Origin: Yoonia sp. I 8.24
GTDB lineage: Bacteria > Pseudomonadota > Alphaproteobacteria > Rhodobacterales > Rhodobacteraceae
DNA length: 64,000 bases
Direction: 5' to 3'
Assembly: GCF_022096995.1 (NCBI RefSeq)
Contig: NZ_JACXGQ010000002.1
Coordinates: 248,001 to 312,000, forward strand
In this document: positions 34,965 to 44,585 of the stretch, one piece after another
How the letters are laid out: each line of letters begins with the position of its first letter
Numbering within the stretch: the stretch's first letter is position 1
Program-made: the position numbers and the translations under genes
The notes under the pieces: generated by a model
Told to the model about the DNA's origin: nothing
What the model saw: the letters and a program-made list of their open reading frames with translations, nothing else
Database searches by the model: none

Positions 34965-36556
34965 GCACTGTTTTAGATGTCCGCGACCTACGTGTGGCGT
35001 TTCGCCAAGACGGCGGTGTGACCCATGCTGTGCGTGGCGTGTCGTTTCAGGTGCACAAAGGTGAAACTGTTGCTCTGGTTGGTGAATCCGGGTCGGGCAA
35101 ATCGGTGACGGCCTTGTCAACGGTACAGCTGCTTGACGAAAGCGCGGTCATGGCCGGATCGATCACATACGGTGGCGCAGAAATGGTCGGCGCGGATGAA
35201 CGTGCGCTGCGGGCCGTTCGTGGTAACGACATCAGCTTTATCTTCCAAGAACCGATGACCTCGCTCAACCCGTTGCACACGCTTGAAAAACAACTGGGCG
35301 AAAGCATTGAACTGCACCAAGGCATCCGTGGGCCAGCCGTGCGCGACCGGATTTTGCAATTGCTGGAACGCGTCGGTATTCGCAATGCCGAAAGCCGCCT
35401 GAACGCTTATCCGCATCAGCTGTCGGGCGGGCAACGCCAGCGGGTGATGATTGCGATGGCGCTCGCGAACGGGCCGGATTTGCTGATCGCGGATGAACCC
35501 ACCACCGCGCTTGATGTCACCATTCAGGCGCAGATTTTGGAACTACTGGCTGAACTCAAGCGCGATGAAGGCATGTCGATGCTGTTCATCACCCATGACT
35601 TGACGATCGTACGCAAAATTGCGGACCGGGTTTGTGTGATGAAAGACGGGGAGATCGTCGAAGCTGGCCCAACGGCTGAGATTTTCGCAAACCCGCAGCA
35701 TCCTTATACGCAATCGCTTTTGGCGGCTGAATCGACGGGACAGCCTGCGCAAGTCCCTGAAAACGCGCCTGTCGTCTTAGAGACGGAACAAACGCGTATC
35801 TGGTTTCCGATCCATGCGGGGCTTTTGCGACGCACTGTCGACCATGTCAAAGCGGTGAACGCGGCGACATTGACCATCCGTGCGGGCGAAACCTTGGGTG
35901 TTGTCGGCGAAAGCGGGTCAGGCAAAACCACGCTCGCGCTGGCCGTGATGCGGCTGATCCGCTCCGAAGGAAAGATTGCGTTCCAAGGCACGGATATCCA
36001 CGCGTACAGCCCCAAACAGATGCGCCCACTGCGCAGCGATATGCAGATTGTGTTCCAAGACCCTTACGGATCGTTAAGTCCGCGCATGACCGTGGCGGAA
36101 ATCATCGCCGAGGGCTTGGGCGTGCATGGCGTTGATCCGGGCCGCAATCGCCGCGATATGGTCCATGAGATCATGCAAGAGGTGGGGTTGGACCCGGCCA
36201 CGATGGACCGCTACCCGCATGAATTTTCTGGTGGCCAACGTCAGCGGATCGCCATTGCCCGTGCAATGATTTTACGACCCAAGCTATTGATCCTCGACGA
36301 ACCGACCAGTGCTTTGGATATGACGGTGCAGGTGCAAATCGTGCAGTTGCTCCGAGACTTGCAGCAAAAATATGGGTTGGCTTATCTGTTTATCAGCCAC
36401 GATCTCAAAGTTGTGCGCGCACTGTCACACAAAGTGATGGTGATGAAACAGGGCGATGTCGTTGAAACCGGGGATGCGCAAGCGATCTTTGAAAACCCGC
36501 AATCTGAATACACCCGTGCGCTCATGGCCGCGGCGTTTGAAGGGAAGGTTGTTTGA
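34961..36556 (+). CDS. yejF: Double ABC ATPase of the peptide transporter, YejF-like
   Basis: A 531-residue protein with two complete ATP-binding cassettes. Cassette 1 has Walker A GESGSGKS, signature LSGGQRQR and Walker B LLIADEP; cassette 2 has [16 protein letters not shown] and LLILDEP. Fusion of both ATPases distinguishes YejF from separate DppD/DppF. It powers import through YejB/YejE. It closes the operon; a small GGAAAA/TTTTCC hairpin lies at 36571-36588. Confidence 0.93.
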   Translation: MSTVLDVRDLRVAFRQDGGVTHAVRGVSFQVHKGETVALVGESGSGKSVTALSTVQLLDESAVMAGSITYGGAEMVGADERALRAVRGNDISFIFQEPMTSLNPLHTLEKQLGESIELHQGIRGPAVRDRILQLLERVGIRNAESRLNAYPHQLSGGQRQRVMIAMALANGPDLLIADEPTTALDVTIQAQILELLAELKRDEGMSMLFITHDLTIVRKIADRVCVMKDGEIVEAGPTAEIFANPQHPYTQSLLAAESTGQPAQVPENAPVVLETEQTRIWFPIHAGLLRRTVDHVKAVNAATLTIRAGETLGVVGESGSGKTTLALAVMRLIRSEGKIAFQGTDIHAYSPKQMRPLRSDMQIVFQDPYGSLSPRMTVAEIIAEGLGVHGVDPGRNRRDMVHEIMQEVGLDPATMDRYPHEFSGGQRQRIAIARAMILRPKLLILDEPTSALDMTVQVQIVQLLRDLQQKYGLAYLFISHDLKVVRALSHKVMVMKQGDVVETGDAQAIFENPQSEYTRALMAAAFEGKVV

Positions 36557-36626
36557 AAAACATTTGCGTCGGAAAATCGCGGTTTTCCCGTTAAAGAGGG
36601 AAGGTATTACTCAAAAGGAGCCCGCT

Positions 36627-37268
36627 ATGCGCAAATTTATTTATCCCCTCGCTTTGATCCCGCTTTCGACCGGGGCGCTTTTTGCGGAATCTTACAGCGC
36701 GGATGTTTGGGCCGACAATTGGTTTGAAATGCGGATTGATGGCGTGCAAGTCGCCGAAGACAGCGTTCCGATCACCACCGAACGTTCTTTCAACGCCGAG
36801 AGTTTTACCTTTGAAGCCGAGCTCCCTTTCACGATTGGGCTGGTCGCGAAAGATTTCAAAGAAAACGATACGGGACTCGAATATATCGGCACACGTCGGC
36901 AGCAGATGGGGGATGGCGGCGTTATTGTGCAGATCATGGATGCGGCAGGCGACACGGTTGCGGTCAGCAATGCTGAATGGCAGTGCCTGGTGATCCATAC
37001 AGCCCCGCTTGATAAATCCTGCGAGACCGAAGCCAACCCTGTTGCGGGCGAAGGCGTATGTGGATTTGAATCGTCGAACGAGCCCGCTGGTTGGGACCTC
37101 GCCGGATTTGATGCAAGCGATTGGCCCCAGGCGGATGTTTTTAGCGAAAACGCTGTCGATCCCAAAATGGGCTATGATGAAATCAACTGGGATGAGACGG
37201 CTGAACTTATTTGGGGCCCTGATCTTGAACAAAGCAACACAGTTCTATGCCGTTTGACGGTCGAATGA
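36627..37268 (+). CDS. Exported protein of unknown function
   Basis: A 213-residue protein with an AAGGAG site and a signal peptide (MRKFIYPLALIPLSTGALFA). The first half looks beta-rich (SADVWADNWFEMRIDGVQVA), and the second half has four cysteines (QCLVIH, SCETE, VCGFES, LCRLTVE) and a jelly-roll-like DASDWPQADVFS region. The ending E-Q-S-N-T-V-L-C-R is like sugar-binding-type domains with a closing strand, but I do not recognise a family. It is coupled to the YHYH gene by an ATGA overlap, so the two products probably work together. Confidence 0.72.
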   Translation: MRKFIYPLALIPLSTGALFAESYSADVWADNWFEMRIDGVQVAEDSVPITTERSFNAESFTFEAELPFTIGLVAKDFKENDTGLEYIGTRRQQMGDGGVIVQIMDAAGDTVAVSNAEWQCLVIHTAPLDKSCETEANPVAGEGVCGFESSNEPAGWDLAGFDASDWPQADVFSENAVDPKMGYDEINWDETAELIWGPDLEQSNTVLCRLTVE

Positions 37269-38227
37269 GCCGCTCTGGCGTCATGATCGCGGCGGCGTGT
37301 TTGACCGTCGGCACGGCAACCGCTGCACACGCCCATGAGGATCATTGTACAGCCGTCGTGGACACGGTCGCAGAGGCGGGGTTTGATGACAGTGTCACGG
37401 TGACATGTTCGGACAGCCACGCGCTGATTACCTCAGATACCTATCCTGATCATGATCTGATGACAGGAATCACTGGCACGAATGAACAGGTGCCTATCCC
37501 GGCAGATTATGCTGCCCCAGTTATCCTTACGCCCGTTTTGGGCGACACACCGCTGACGCGCGATGCGGCGCTTGGTGTTGCGGTGAATGGGGTGCCGATT
37601 TACGACTATACGGGTGGCGGTGAGATGACACAGGCTGATCTGGCCCATCATCAAGCCCAGCACGATACCGTGCAGACTGGGCAGCTCGATGTTTGTGGCG
37701 GCCATGCAGGGCGCGGCGATGATTACCATTACCATGCGTCCCCCGTTTGCATGATTGCGCAGATGGAGAATGCAGGTCCTGATGCGATCATTGGCTGGGG
37801 TTTCGATGGCTTTCCCATCTACGGTGATACGAACCCAGATGGCTCAGTGATCGCGCAAGGCGATCTCGACGTTTGTAATGGGCAGACCGATGGCACCTTC
37901 GGATATCGCTATCATACCTCGGCAGATGCCCCCTATATTGTGCAGTGTCTGATGGGCGAGGTAGCCGATTTTGACAGGTTGCCACGTGTCAGCCCGATTG
38001 TCACAGAGGGTGGCGGCGGGGCGGCACCCGGTCGCCCACCACAAGGTGGTGTAGAAGGGCTTGTATTCTCTGAGGGTGCGGGTGGTCAGCGCAGCATGGA
38101 CTACAGTTATAAAGGCGAAGCGTATTTTATCCGTTACGCGCCCTCAGAAACCGAAGGCTGCTATAACTTTGAGACGCAGACCGTAACAAATGATGGCGCG
38201 TTGCACACAGGCGAATACTGCCGCTAA
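37265..38227 (+). CDS. Exported YHYH domain protein
   Basis: A protein of about 320 residues with a signal peptide (MSRSGVMIAAACLTVGTATAAHA). The central DDYHYHASPVC is the motif that names the YHYH family; a second half IIGWGFDGFPIYGDTNPDGS follows, also typical. The C-terminal third holds a Gly-rich stretch then GGQRSMDYSYKG. Several cysteines suggest disulfides. The His-rich motif may bind metal. The family is of unknown function, often near extracytoplasmic oxidases. It starts inside the stop of the preceding gene. Confidence 0.83.
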   Translation: MSRSGVMIAAACLTVGTATAAHAHEDHCTAVVDTVAEAGFDDSVTVTCSDSHALITSDTYPDHDLMTGITGTNEQVPIPADYAAPVILTPVLGDTPLTRDAALGVAVNGVPIYDYTGGGEMTQADLAHHQAQHDTVQTGQLDVCGGHAGRGDDYHYHASPVCMIAQMENAGPDAIIGWGFDGFPIYGDTNPDGSVIAQGDLDVCNGQTDGTFGYRYHTSADAPYIVQCLMGEVADFDRLPRVSPIVTEGGGGAAPGRPPQGGVEGLVFSEGAGGQRSMDYSYKGEAYFIRYAPSETEGCYNFETQTVTNDGALHTGEYCR

Positions 38228-38252
38228 AGGACGCCGCTGCAAACGGCGTCCT
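38228..38252. terminator. Strong stem-loop between convergent genes
   Basis: AGGACGCCG (38228-38236) pairs perfectly with CGGCGTCCT (38244-38252). It sits between the stops of the YHYH gene and the convergent carboxypeptidase gene. No T-run follows, so the terminator call is moderate. Confidence 0.55.
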
Positions 38253-38260
38253 GCTGGGCG

Positions 38261-39778
38261 TTAGCCTTCTGATCCGATCATGAAACATGTCGTGCCGCGC
38301 GCTTGCAGCCTGCGGCACGCAAGGTCAGCGCCTTCGCGGCTGAGCCCCATGAAGTTCGCGTCAAACCCACCAGAACGCTGCACAACACGGCGCAAAGCCC
38401 CGTCCAGCGTGCTCATTTCGTTAAGCGCAACGCGGAGCAGTACCCGTTCTGCGTCATAGCGGCTGTTATACCGGCCAACGTTCACGCCCCAATGCCGTCC
38501 GCCAGAGGTCGAGATGCGGGTGACCACTTCGGGTTCCGCCTCTGCGGTGACCACGGCGGGTTCTACTGCTGGGGCCGCGGCAACAGTGGTGCCGCTGATG
38601 CTTGCTGGCCGCAGATGCGGCGTGACGGTTGGCGTATCCGCAGCAATAAGCGTCTGCGGCGCTGGCGCGGTGGGGGCTGCTGCCTGGGCCGTGGCGGCGG
38701 GTGCAGGTTCGGGCGCTTCCATCGCTTCAAGCAAGGCGGCGTTAATCACGTCGTTCAGAACATCATCGATGATCGCGGCATCTGCCGTGGCGACAAGCAC
38801 CTCTGCCTCGGGGGCAGGTGCTTCGGGGCGCGGACGTGCGACAGGGCGCAAGCTGCGGCTCACCAGCCCGGAAACACGGACCGCTGTTTGGCGCTGGACT
38901 GGTGCTGCGGTTAACATTGCAGCGGGTGGATTGGGGCGCCGGATTGTGGCGCGTGATGGTGCACGGTTAAAGCCCATATCCATCAATTCAGTCACACGGG
39001 CGTTGCGTGCGGTGGTGGATGATCCGCCAAACATAGTTACGATTACACGTTCCTGACCGCGCTGCGCAGAGGCAACAAGGTTAAAGCCAGCAGCGCGGGT
39101 GTAGCCGGTTTTGATGCCGTCGCCGCCTTCGTAGCTATCAAGCCAACGGCGGTTTGTATGGCGTACAGTGGCAATACCTGCATCGGCTGTGCGGCGTGAA
39201 AACAGGTTATAATATTGTGGAAAATCATAGATCATGTGACGGCCCAACACGGACATATCGCGCGCGGTCGACATATGCCCGGTTTGTGTCAAACCATGTG
39301 CGTTCACGAACGTCGTATTGCGCATGCCCATGGCTTGGGCAGTGCGGTTCATCCTTGTGGCAAAGGCTTCTTCTGATCCGGCGATGGCCTCGCCAATGGC
39401 GGTGGCCGCATCATTGGCTGATTTCACCGCAGCCGCACGCAGCAAGTACCGCAGACGGATGGTTTGTCCCGCTTGTACACCCAACTTCGACGGCGGTTCA
39501 GAGGCCGCGTTGCGGCTGATCCGAACTTCGGTGTCGAGCGTGATTTCACCGCGCTCCAATGCTTGGAATGCGATGTATAGTGTCATCATCTTGGTCAGCG
39601 ATGCCGGATGCAGCCGGGTATCGGCGTTGCGTGAATGCAAAACCTCGCCGGTGCGCGCGTCCATCACCATCGCGGCATAGGGGGCCGCGATTGCGCTGAT
39701 GGGCGCAAACAAAGTTACGATCAAGAATGCGAATAGATACAGCCCCTTTAGGGCCAATTGTCCCGGACGACTTGCCAC
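38261..39778 (-). CDS. D-alanyl-D-alanine carboxypeptidase with C-terminal SPOR domain
   Basis: A 505-residue S11-family penicillin-binding protein. After a signal peptide (to about residue 31), the active-site motifs are SLTK (S-x-x-K), SAN (S-x-N) and KTG. It trims the terminal D-Ala of peptidoglycan side chains. An Ala/Pro-rich linker (about 290-415) leads to a SPOR domain (about 425-500), which binds denuded septal glycan; this combination is frequent in alphaproteobacteria. Divergent from clpS over 261 bp, in which I recognise no motif beyond AT-rich promoter-like sequence. Confidence 0.92.
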   Translation of the reverse strand: MASRPGQLALKGLYLFAFLIVTLFAPISAIAAPYAAMVMDARTGEVLHSRNADTRLHPASLTKMMTLYIAFQALERGEITLDTEVRISRNAASEPPSKLGVQAGQTIRLRYLLRAAAVKSANDAATAIGEAIAGSEEAFATRMNRTAQAMGMRNTTFVNAHGLTQTGHMSTARDMSVLGRHMIYDFPQYYNLFSRRTADAGIATVRHTNRRWLDSYEGGDGIKTGYTRAAGFNLVASAQRGQERVIVTMFGGSSTTARNARVTELMDMGFNRAPSRATIRRPNPPAAMLTAAPVQRQTAVRVSGLVSRSLRPVARPRPEAPAPEAEVLVATADAAIIDDVLNDVINAALLEAMEAPEPAPAATAQAAAPTAPAPQTLIAADTPTVTPHLRPASISGTTVAAAPAVEPAVVTAEAEPEVVTRISTSGGRHWGVNVGRYNSRYDAERVLLRVALNEMSTLDGALRRVVQRSGGFDANFMGLSREGADLACRRLQARGTTCFMIGSEG

Positions 39779-40039
39779 GTCGCTTGCCTCTTTTTTTACT
39801 GCCTCTGGCCCCGAATTTTTTCGGTGACCTTATTATTATGAAGTGACGCTAGCACAGCTTGTGAATTCGGAAAATACCCTAAATTCAAAGACTTTTCATG
39901 TGATCATAATGTGCGAATTGGCACATTTAGTGGTGCTATTGGTCGGGCTCACTAGATGCGCGATTGCACGAAATGCACTGGGGGGTTTTCACCCGCGCAA
40001 GGTGCCTTATATATGGGGCTTACCAAACAGGGCGATGTA

Positions 40040-40384
40040 ATGCGGACTGATTTCTACATGATGGCGGATAAACCGGATGACGGTGACGACGGCGATTTTG
40101 GCGTGGCGCTTGAGACCAAACCAAAGACAAAACGTCCACCGATGTATAAGGTTATGATATTAAACGATGATTTCACCCCTATGGAATTCGTTGTACAGGT
40201 CTTGGAACGGTTTTTTGGCCTGTCGCATGCGCAGTCATTTGAAATTATGTTGACTGTCCACAAGAAGGGGATTGCGGTTGTTGGCGTCTTTAGTCACGAG
40301 ATCGCAGAGACCAAAGTCGCGCAAGTGATGGATTTTGCGCAGCGTCATCAGCACCCTTTGCAATGCACGATGGAGAAAGAGTAA
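40040..40384 (+). CDS. clpS: ATP-dependent Clp protease adaptor ClpS
   Basis: A protein of about 114 residues. The ClpS core starts at [20 protein letters not shown] and continues with [20 protein letters not shown] and [19 protein letters not shown]. ClpS delivers N-degron proteins to ClpAP. ATGs at 40058 and 40061 are also possible; I prefer 40040 because AGGG lies 7 nt before it. The usual downstream neighbour clpA is not here; an RsmC-like methyltransferase gene follows. Confidence 0.93.
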   Translation: MRTDFYMMADKPDDGDDGDFGVALETKPKTKRPPMYKVMILNDDFTPMEFVVQVLERFFGLSHAQSFEIMLTVHKKGIAVVGVFSHEIAETKVAQVMDFAQRHQHPLQCTMEKE

Positions 40385-40408
40385 CGCACCAGCGTTATTC
40401 GTACAAAA

Positions 40409-41380
40409 ATGTCACAGTCTCGTCTTACCACCGCCCTTGATGACGGTCTTTTGTCGCTGCCCGAAGGCGATATCGCGATCATGCGTCCAACCACCACCTA
40501 TGATGTATCGGCCTTGTCGCGCGAACGGGTACAAATCGTGCACGGGTTTTATCCCGATTATACAGCGTGGGAAAACGCGGGCTATCCGGTTGCGCAAGAA
40601 TTGACCAAGGTTGCCGTAGCGATCGTTGTCGTTCCGCGTGCCAAGGCGCTTGCCCGTGCAATGGTCGCTGCCGCCTGTGCCAATGCTGATATCGTTGTCG
40701 TCGATGGGCAAAAGACGGATGGAATCGATAGCGTCTTCAAAGAATGCCGCAAACGGTTGGGCGCGCTGCCATCGATCACCAAAGGGCACGGGCGGATTTT
40801 TTGGTTTGCTGCCACGGATAAATTTACCGATTGGACAGCCCCGCCGCCCGCCAAAGCGGGGCACGGGTATTTCACGTCTGCTGGGGTGTTCTCTGATGGC
40901 GCGGTTGATGCCGGCTCTGCCTTGCTTGCGAACGCCTTGCCGTCCAAGTTGCCAGCGCGCATGGCCGATTTGGGTGCCGGCTGGGGATATCTTGCCGCAC
41001 CTGTGTTGGACCGCGCAGGCGTGCAATCGCTTGATTTGATCGAAGCCGAGTCCCTTTCCGTTGCTTGTGCCAAATTGAACGTCACCGACCCGCGCGTCAC
41101 ATTTCATTGGGGCGACGCCACGCAGTTTCAGGCCAAACCTGCGTTTGATGGGATTGTCATGAACCCACCGTTTCATGTTGGGCGCGCGTCTGATCCGTCG
41201 CTTGGGCGGATGTTTATTCAGTCTGCGGCCCGTCTGCTTGCCCCGCATGGCAAGCTTTGGATGGTTGCAAACCGGCATTTGCCCTATGAGACCACCTTGT
41301 CTGAATGTTTCCGCAATGTGGACATGATTGCCAGTAATGGTGCATTCAAAGTCTTTCATGCCAATCGGCCGCAGCACTAG
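40409..41380 (+). CDS. Class I SAM-dependent methyltransferase, RsmC-like
   Basis: A 323-residue protein with two related halves as in RsmC: a degenerate N-terminal MTase-like part and a catalytic C-terminal half with SAM site MADLGAGWGYLAAPVL and the substrate motif NPPFH typical of N2-guanine or N6-adenine methylation. RsmC modifies G1207 of 16S rRNA. The assignment to this site is probable but not proven. It follows clpS by 24 nt. Confidence 0.85.
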   Translation: MSQSRLTTALDDGLLSLPEGDIAIMRPTTTYDVSALSRERVQIVHGFYPDYTAWENAGYPVAQELTKVAVAIVVVPRAKALARAMVAAACANADIVVVDGQKTDGIDSVFKECRKRLGALPSITKGHGRIFWFAATDKFTDWTAPPPAKAGHGYFTSAGVFSDGAVDAGSALLANALPSKLPARMADLGAGWGYLAAPVLDRAGVQSLDLIEAESLSVACAKLNVTDPRVTFHWGDATQFQAKPAFDGIVMNPPFHVGRASDPSLGRMFIQSAARLLAPHGKLWMVANRHLPYETTLSECFRNVDMIASNGAFKVFHANRPQH

Positions 41381-41398
41381 CGGCACAGGAGAAACGCG

Positions 41399-42202
41399 AT
41401 GTCATATTCAATTGCTGGTAAGACAGTGATCGTTACAGGGGCGGCCAATGGGGTCGGGCTCGCGATTGGGCGGCATTTCGTGCAAGGCGGCGCAAACGTC
41501 GTTTTTGCAGATATGGATGAAAAGACGCTGTGCCATGAAGTTGGCGAAGCGGCTGAAAAAGAAGAAAATGTACGCATTTTCGCAGGTGATCTGCGCAAAA
41601 AACTGACGATCAAGAATTTGCTGTCGGCCACGATTGATGCGTTTGAACGGGTGGATATCTTGGTGAACGCCTCGCGGCAGGTGACGCAGACTGATCCGCT
41701 TGATCCCGATGACAACAGTGTCGAAGAGCTGCTGCAGCAAAACACGATGACGGCCCTCAGGGTCAGCCAAGCGGTTGCCCGTAAGATGATTAAACAGGCT
41801 GAAGACGGCCCGGCAGGCCCGATTGGATCAATTGTAAATATCAGTTCTATCGCTGCGCGCCGCACACATCCCGAATTGCTGGCCTATTCTGTCAGCTCTG
41901 CAGCGTTGGACCAGATGACCCGGTCGCTTGCGGTTGCCTTTGCGCCGCACGGCATCCGCGTGAACGCTGTCGCCTTTGGCAGCGTAATGAGCGCGAGCCT
42001 GAAGGGATCTCTCAAAGGTTGCGATGAAACCCGTGAAGCCATTGTGGACAATACGCCGCTGCACCGGATCGCAAGCCCAAGCGAGGTATCGGATGCGGTG
42101 CAATATCTGGCCTCTGATGCGTCTAGTTTTGTCACCGGGCAGATTATCACCGTCGATGGCGGCCGCACCCTGTTGGATCCGGCCGCGGTGTCGTGTCACT
42201 GA
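41399..42202 (+). CDS. Short-chain dehydrogenase/reductase
   Basis: A 267-residue classical SDR. The cofactor motif is TGAANGVGLAIG, the Asp after strand 2 (FADMDE) points to NAD rather than NADP, and the catalytic Ser and Lys regions are present (IVNISSIAARRTHPELLAYS). In the usual Y-x-x-x-K motif, YSVSSAA is found, with Ser/Ala where Lys is expected; the catalytic Lys is therefore missing or displaced. CAGGAG precedes the ATG. It follows the RsmC-like gene by 18 nt. The substrate is unknown. Confidence 0.82.
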   Translation: MSYSIAGKTVIVTGAANGVGLAIGRHFVQGGANVVFADMDEKTLCHEVGEAAEKEENVRIFAGDLRKKLTIKNLLSATIDAFERVDILVNASRQVTQTDPLDPDDNSVEELLQQNTMTALRVSQAVARKMIKQAEDGPAGPIGSIVNISSIAARRTHPELLAYSVSSAALDQMTRSLAVAFAPHGIRVNAVAFGSVMSASLKGSLKGCDETREAIVDNTPLHRIASPSEVSDAVQYLASDASSFVTGQIITVDGGRTLLDPAAVSCH

Positions 42203-42589
42203 TTATTCTGGGTGGATCGCAATACATTGCGAAATTGATGTGTTGGCATTGGCCTGAGCCTGCGACAGACGGCGTTCAAGTTGGGCAAGTTTAACTTGTT
42301 CAGCATCTAGATCAATTGAAACGGGGCGTGTCGTCGTGAAGGTTTCGGTTTCATTGCAAGGGTAAGTAAAGATTTCATCGTTGGCATCACGTCCGCGACA
42401 TGTCCGCACCAGCGTGCGCACGTCGGTTGATTCAGCAATTGCGTAGCCACGCGCTAAGTTCCCGCGCGTTTCATTGACCAAATGGGTCAATACGCGCACT
42501 TCGCGGTTGGCATCATTGATACATTGTTCGCGTGGGGTGGCGCAGGCAGTGAGGGCAATCAAAGGTAATATGAATAAGGCGCGGCGCAT
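42203..42589 (-). CDS. Putative lipoprotein with coiled-coil end
   Basis: A 128-residue protein. The signal peptide ends in a lipobox (LIALTACATP, Cys about 15). The mature protein has several cysteines (QCINDAN, RTCRGRD, YPCNETE, SQCIAIH) and a C-terminal heptad-like helix EQVKLAQLERRLSQAQAN. I do not recognise a family with known function. GGAG precedes the ATG at 42589. It is convergent with the SDR gene (adjacent stops) and divergent from hemF. Confidence 0.72.
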   Translation of the reverse strand: MRRALFILPLIALTACATPREQCINDANREVRVLTHLVNETRGNLARGYAIAESTDVRTLVRTCRGRDANDEIFTYPCNETETFTTTRPVSIDLDAEQVKLAQLERRLSQAQANANTSISQCIAIHPE

Positions 42590-42692
42590 GGTGGTCTCCG
42601 GAATGATACAGTAAAATCTGCGTTCGTGATTGATATATACCAAAGAAGCTAAGATAGAGTGTTATGCAATAGCACAGCACGTGAGGGCGATT

Positions 42693-43571
42693 ATGTCACA
42701 GGTTTTTGATACACAAAAGCAAACAGCTTCGGCTTGGTTTCGCTGCTTGCGCGATGACATCGTTGCGGCCTTCGAAAGTCTTGAAGATCGCCACGCCAGT
42801 GATGCACCTGCAGGCCGGTTTGAGGTCACGCAAACCACCCGTGCTTCTGATGATGGTGCGGATGCTGGCGGCGGGTTGATGTCGGTCATGCGCGGTGGGC
42901 GCGTGTTTGAAAAAGTCGGCGTAAACGTATCGACCGTCTATGGGCAGCTCGGCGAAGCCGCGCAAAAATCTATGGCGGCGCGTGGCGTCCCCGGCATGGA
43001 TAGCGATCCGCGGTTCTGGGCCTCTGGCATTTCGCTCGTGGCGCATATGCAAAACCCACATGCGCCTGCCGTTCATATGAACACGCGGATGTTCTGGACC
43101 CCACATGCCTGGTGGTTCGGCGGCGGGTCTGATCTGAACCCATGCATTGAATATGATGAAGATACCGCGCATTTTCACGCCGAACAAAAGGCACATCTTG
43201 ATCCTCATGGCGCCGATCTTTACCCGGAGCTAAAGGCATGGGCGGATGAGTATTTCTATATCCCGCACCGCCACCGCGCGCGCGGGGTTGGGGGGATCTT
43301 CATGGATGATCGTTGTACCGGCGATTGGGAGGCCGATTTTGCACTGACCCAAGACATCGGTCGCGCATTTTTGCCCGCCTATGTGCCGCTTGTCGACAAG
43401 CGCCGTAATACGGTTTGGACCGAGGCGGATAAAGATGCGCAGTTGGTGCATCGCGGGCTTTATGCCGAATACAACCTTGTCTACGACCGTGGTACCAAAT
43501 TTGGACTCGCGACAGGTCATGACGCAAACGCGGTACTGATGAGCCTGCCGCCGATGGCCAAATGGGTCTAG
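42693..43571 (+). CDS. hemF: Oxygen-dependent coproporphyrinogen III oxidase
   Basis: A 292-residue HemF, converting coproporphyrinogen III to protoporphyrinogen IX with oxygen. The signature HMNTRMFWT-x-WWFGGGSDLNP is present (HAPAVHMNTRMFW, WWFGGGSDLNPC), as are HRARGVGGIFMDD and the dimer region YNLVYDRGTKFGL. The start at 42693 is chosen from the GAGGGCG upstream and family length; the frame is open another 63 nt. The lysE-type gene starts 10 nt before its stop. Confidence 0.95.
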   Translation: MSQVFDTQKQTASAWFRCLRDDIVAAFESLEDRHASDAPAGRFEVTQTTRASDDGADAGGGLMSVMRGGRVFEKVGVNVSTVYGQLGEAAQKSMAARGVPGMDSDPRFWASGISLVAHMQNPHAPAVHMNTRMFWTPHAWWFGGGSDLNPCIEYDEDTAHFHAEQKAHLDPHGADLYPELKAWADEYFYIPHRHRARGVGGIFMDDRCTGDWEADFALTQDIGRAFLPAYVPLVDKRRNTVWTEADKDAQLVHRGLYAEYNLVYDRGTKFGLATGHDANAVLMSLPPMAKWV

Positions 43572-44203
43572 CTGCGATTGACCCAGCGGTCTTGTTGGCC
43601 TTTGCAGGCACGGCGATGCTGATCGAGCTGACGCCGGGGCCGAACATGGTCTACCTTGCTGTTGTCGCCGCGAGCCAAGGGCGCAGGCTCGGCTATGCGG
43701 CGGTTGCTGGCGTTGCGGTTGGCTTGGCCGTGGTCGGGGTGGCAGCGGCACTGGGATTGGCCGCCGCGATCAATGCCTCGCCGCTTTTGTTTCAGGCGCT
43801 GCGGTTTGGTGGTGTCGTCTATATGTTATGGCTGGCTTGGGACGGGTGGCGTGACGCCGCAGAACCCGTACAAAAAGTCGCGACCGGTGTGGCTGCGCGC
43901 ACGTATTTTCGGCGTGGCCTGATCACGAATTTGCTGAACCCTAAGGCGGCGGTATTTTACGTCGCGATCTTGCCAAGCTTTATCCAGACGAATGCGCCCG
44001 TCATGACGCAAACCCTCGCGCTATCTGCCGTTTTTGTCGTGGTGGCGACGGCTATTCACGCCGGAATTGTCACCCTTGCCGGAACCGCGCAAAACCTACT
44101 TGAGAACGAAACATACAGCCGCATAATCCGGCGCGCATTGGCGCTGGCCCTTGTCGCGGTTGCGCTTTGGTTTGGGTGGACAACAACGTTTAGTCCCGGC
44201 TGA
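43562..44203 (+). CDS. LysE family translocator
   Basis: A 213-residue membrane protein with six hydrophobic segments. The signature ELTPGPNMVYLAVVAASQGR in the first span and NLLNPKAAVFYVAILPSF in the third region identify the LysE/RhtB exporters of amino acids. The start lies inside the hemF stop region (10 nt overlap). Its 3' end overlaps the convergent gene at 44190 by 14 nt. The substrate is unknown. Confidence 0.88.
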   Translation: MGLAAIDPAVLLAFAGTAMLIELTPGPNMVYLAVVAASQGRRLGYAAVAGVAVGLAVVGVAAALGLAAAINASPLLFQALRFGGVVYMLWLAWDGWRDAAEPVQKVATGVAARTYFRRGLITNLLNPKAAVFYVAILPSFIQTNAPVMTQTLALSAVFVVVATAIHAGIVTLAGTAQNLLENETYSRIIRRALALALVAVALWFGWTTTFSPG

Positions 44204-44585
44204 TAAACTTCGGCCCATCAATGTCATCGCCAAGCGCGGGCGGAGCCGCTGTTGTCGGCGCAGCTGTCGGGGACTGCGGTGTGCCCGACGCAACCTGCCT
44301 TAGCAGCATCCCTGCCAATTCCGGGGAAATTTCGCCATTTGACGCGTCGCTCAGCAGTTTTGCCGCGCGTTCCGGGGCGAAATGGACCATCGCGCGCGCA
44401 ACCCGCATTGCGGTCAACCCCTCGGGGCGGCTTGTCCCGATTGGGGCAGAGAGCGCATCGCGCTCCATCGGTGTCGCCGGAACAAGCCAAATCCAAGCGA
44501 CAATGAACAGAATCAACCCGACCCAAGCGGCGCGGATGGCGTGAAACGCCAGCCGCAGCGTCAGAGGCATGCGCAGCCTAGCCAC
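44190..44585 (-). CDS. Small membrane-anchored protein, unknown function
   Basis: A 131-residue protein with one N-terminal span ([18 protein letters not shown], about residues 19-37) and a hydrophilic Ala/Pro-rich rest. The GTG at 44585 overlaps the hemE stop by 8 nt, so it is coupled to hemE; an ATG at 44570 is an alternative. I do not recognise the family. Its position suggests co-expression with hemE rather than a defined role. Confidence 0.65.
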   Translation of the reverse strand: MARLRMPLTLRLAFHAIRAAWVGLILFIVAWIWLVPATPMERDALSAPIGTSRPEGLTAMRVARAMVHFAPERAAKLLSDASNGEISPELAGMLLRQVASGTPQSPTAAPTTAAPPALGDDIDGPKFISRD

